Below are positions 6,854-7,287 of a stretch of DNA of 7,287 nucleotides, piece by piece. The notes beneath the pieces were generated by a model. That model did not search any database, had not been told where the DNA came from, and saw nothing but the letters and a program-made list of their open reading frames with translations. How positions within the stretch are numbered: the first letter of the stretch is position 1; each line of letters opens with the position of its first letter. Made by a program: the position numbers and the translations under genes. The stretch comes from Prevotellaceae bacterium (lineage in GTDB: Bacteria; Bacteroidota; Bacteroidia; Bacteroidales; UBA932), in assembly GCA_031275145.1 (NCBI GenBank), contig JAISPE010000328.1, forward strand, positions 1 through 7,287, written 5' to 3'.

Positions 6854-7068
6854 CAAATATTCATAAAAAAGGTGGGAGATAAAATTTCCAAAACATGCAA
6901 AAACCGAATATTGTCCTGAAAAAAATCAGAACAGTTTGTAAATGGAGCAGTATTTCTACTGAAATTTGACGCTATTGTATAAATCGTTAATATACATCTG
7001 TATATCAAAGGGGGATTTTACTGTCAGGATACAATATTCCCATAAAAGAACTGTTTTTGTGTCTGTTT
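6854..7068. other. AT-rich non-coding stretch next to the mobile element
   Basis: No coding sequence is credible here. A 7-bp hairpin, GTCCTGA-AAAAAA-TCAGAAC (6913-6932, one mismatch on the plus strand that is a G-U pair on the minus strand), lies in the path of transposase transcription but lacks a following T-run. A perfect 7-bp palindromic pair, ATATACA and TGTATAT, is at 6990-6996 and 6999-7005. The left end of the insertion sequence must fall somewhere in this stretch or just left of it. Confidence 0.4.
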
Positions 7069-7287
7069 TTAAATTACGAGTTCATCGTAAGGTCTGTCGG
7101 TATAGAGTTTTAAAATCCACTGCCTATGCCGGTAAACCCACTGTCCTGCTACGGATATAAATTTGAAGATAAACCGTTTAAGTCGGGATGTCGGTTTAAT
7201 GTCCTTAAAAACACACGACACTTTGTTTACGGTATAATTGTAAAAGTTCTTAATCATTGCAGTCATAATCAGATAAACAGTATTGAA
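6914..7287 (-). mobile_element. Insertion sequence, IS1380-like, transposase-distal end only
   Basis: The transposase fragment implies an insertion sequence that enters from the right edge, with most of it outside the window. The boundary given (CC at 6914) is a guess: IS1380 elements usually begin with CC, and the segment from 6914 has CCTGAAAAAAATCAG followed by AACAGTTTG. The matching terminal repeat and the 4-bp target duplication cannot be tested because the other end is not here. Presence of the element is much surer than the boundary. Confidence 0.45.
7069..7287 (-). CDS. IS1380-family-like transposase, C-terminal fragment
   Basis: Only the last 72 residues and the stop codon are in the window; the frame is open to the right edge (beginning FNTVYLIMTAMIKNFYNY), so this is cut by the window and is not shown to be broken. 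The sequence resembles the C-terminal end of DDE transposases of the IS1380 family common in Bacteroides: NTVYLIMTAMIKNFY, then KPTSRLKRFIFKFISVAG, then RQWILKLYTDRPYDEL. The catalytic DDE residues would lie upstream, outside the window. An internal ATG at 7266 is not the true start. Family assignment rests on recognition of this tail, so a related IS4-type group is possible. The gene runs toward the receptor gene (convergent). Confidence 0.75.
   Translation of the reverse strand, partial: FNTVYLIMTAMIKNFYNYTVNKVSCVFKDIKPTSRLKRFIFKFISVAGQWVYRHRQWILKLYTDRPYDELVI

Noticed and set aside
6784..7008. A 74-codon minus-strand open frame between receptor and transposase
   Set aside because: It covers the inverted repeat and AT-rich spacer, is rich in Phe/Ile as expected from A/T-runs, and has no domain or start signal.
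1..7287. CRISPR array, tRNA, rRNA, defence or toxin-antitoxin genes
   Set aside because: I saw no repeat-spacer pattern, no cloverleaf or rRNA sequence, and no further credible genes beyond those listed.

Overview
The window looks like chromosomal DNA of a member of the Bacteroidota, most likely the order Bacteroidales. Four things point there. The promoters fit the Bacteroides -7 consensus TAnnTTTG. The genes lack clear Shine-Dalgarno sequences. The citrate synthase and RpoN sequences are of Bacteroides type. A B12 riboswitch stands in front of a TonB-dependent outer-membrane receptor. I cannot name a genus from the sequence alone.

Layout. Positions 5-4179 are three genes read leftward on the minus strand: icd (isocitrate dehydrogenase), then gltA (citrate synthase) 14 bp behind it, then rpoN (sigma-54). 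icd and gltA look like one operon. It ends at a hairpin with a T-run at 1489-1538. rpoN then has its own promoter (boxes at 1488-1491 and 1461-1468), and the upstream box of that promoter uses the same T-run. Positions 4180-4745 are a divergent control region: a leftward promoter for icd, a 10-bp direct repeat, a rightward promoter, and a complete cobalamin riboswitch that starts where transcription should start. Positions 4746-6764 encode a BtuB-like TonB-dependent receptor. Positions 6765-7068 are AT-rich and non-coding, with a long imperfect inverted repeat between convergent genes. From 7069 to the right edge lies the C-terminal end of an IS1380-like transposase on the minus strand.

How the genes work together. 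Citrate synthase and isocitrate dehydrogenase, with an aconitase that is not in this window, make the oxidative branch from oxaloacetate and acetyl-CoA to 2-oxoglutarate, mainly for glutamate supply in an anaerobe. The isocitrate dehydrogenase carries Asp-Ile where NADP-dependent enzymes carry Lys-Tyr, so I predict it uses NAD+. RpoN is a global alternative sigma factor with no obvious partner here. The receptor takes up cobalamin (or a related corrinoid) across the outer membrane and should be shut off by the riboswitch when B12 is plentiful. No inner-membrane B12 transporter or surface B12-binding lipoprotein follows it; a mobile element does.

I found no new defence, toxin or biosynthetic system. 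The points most worth checking are the predicted coenzyme of the IDH, the riboswitch architecture, and the inverted repeat that overlaps the end of the receptor gene.
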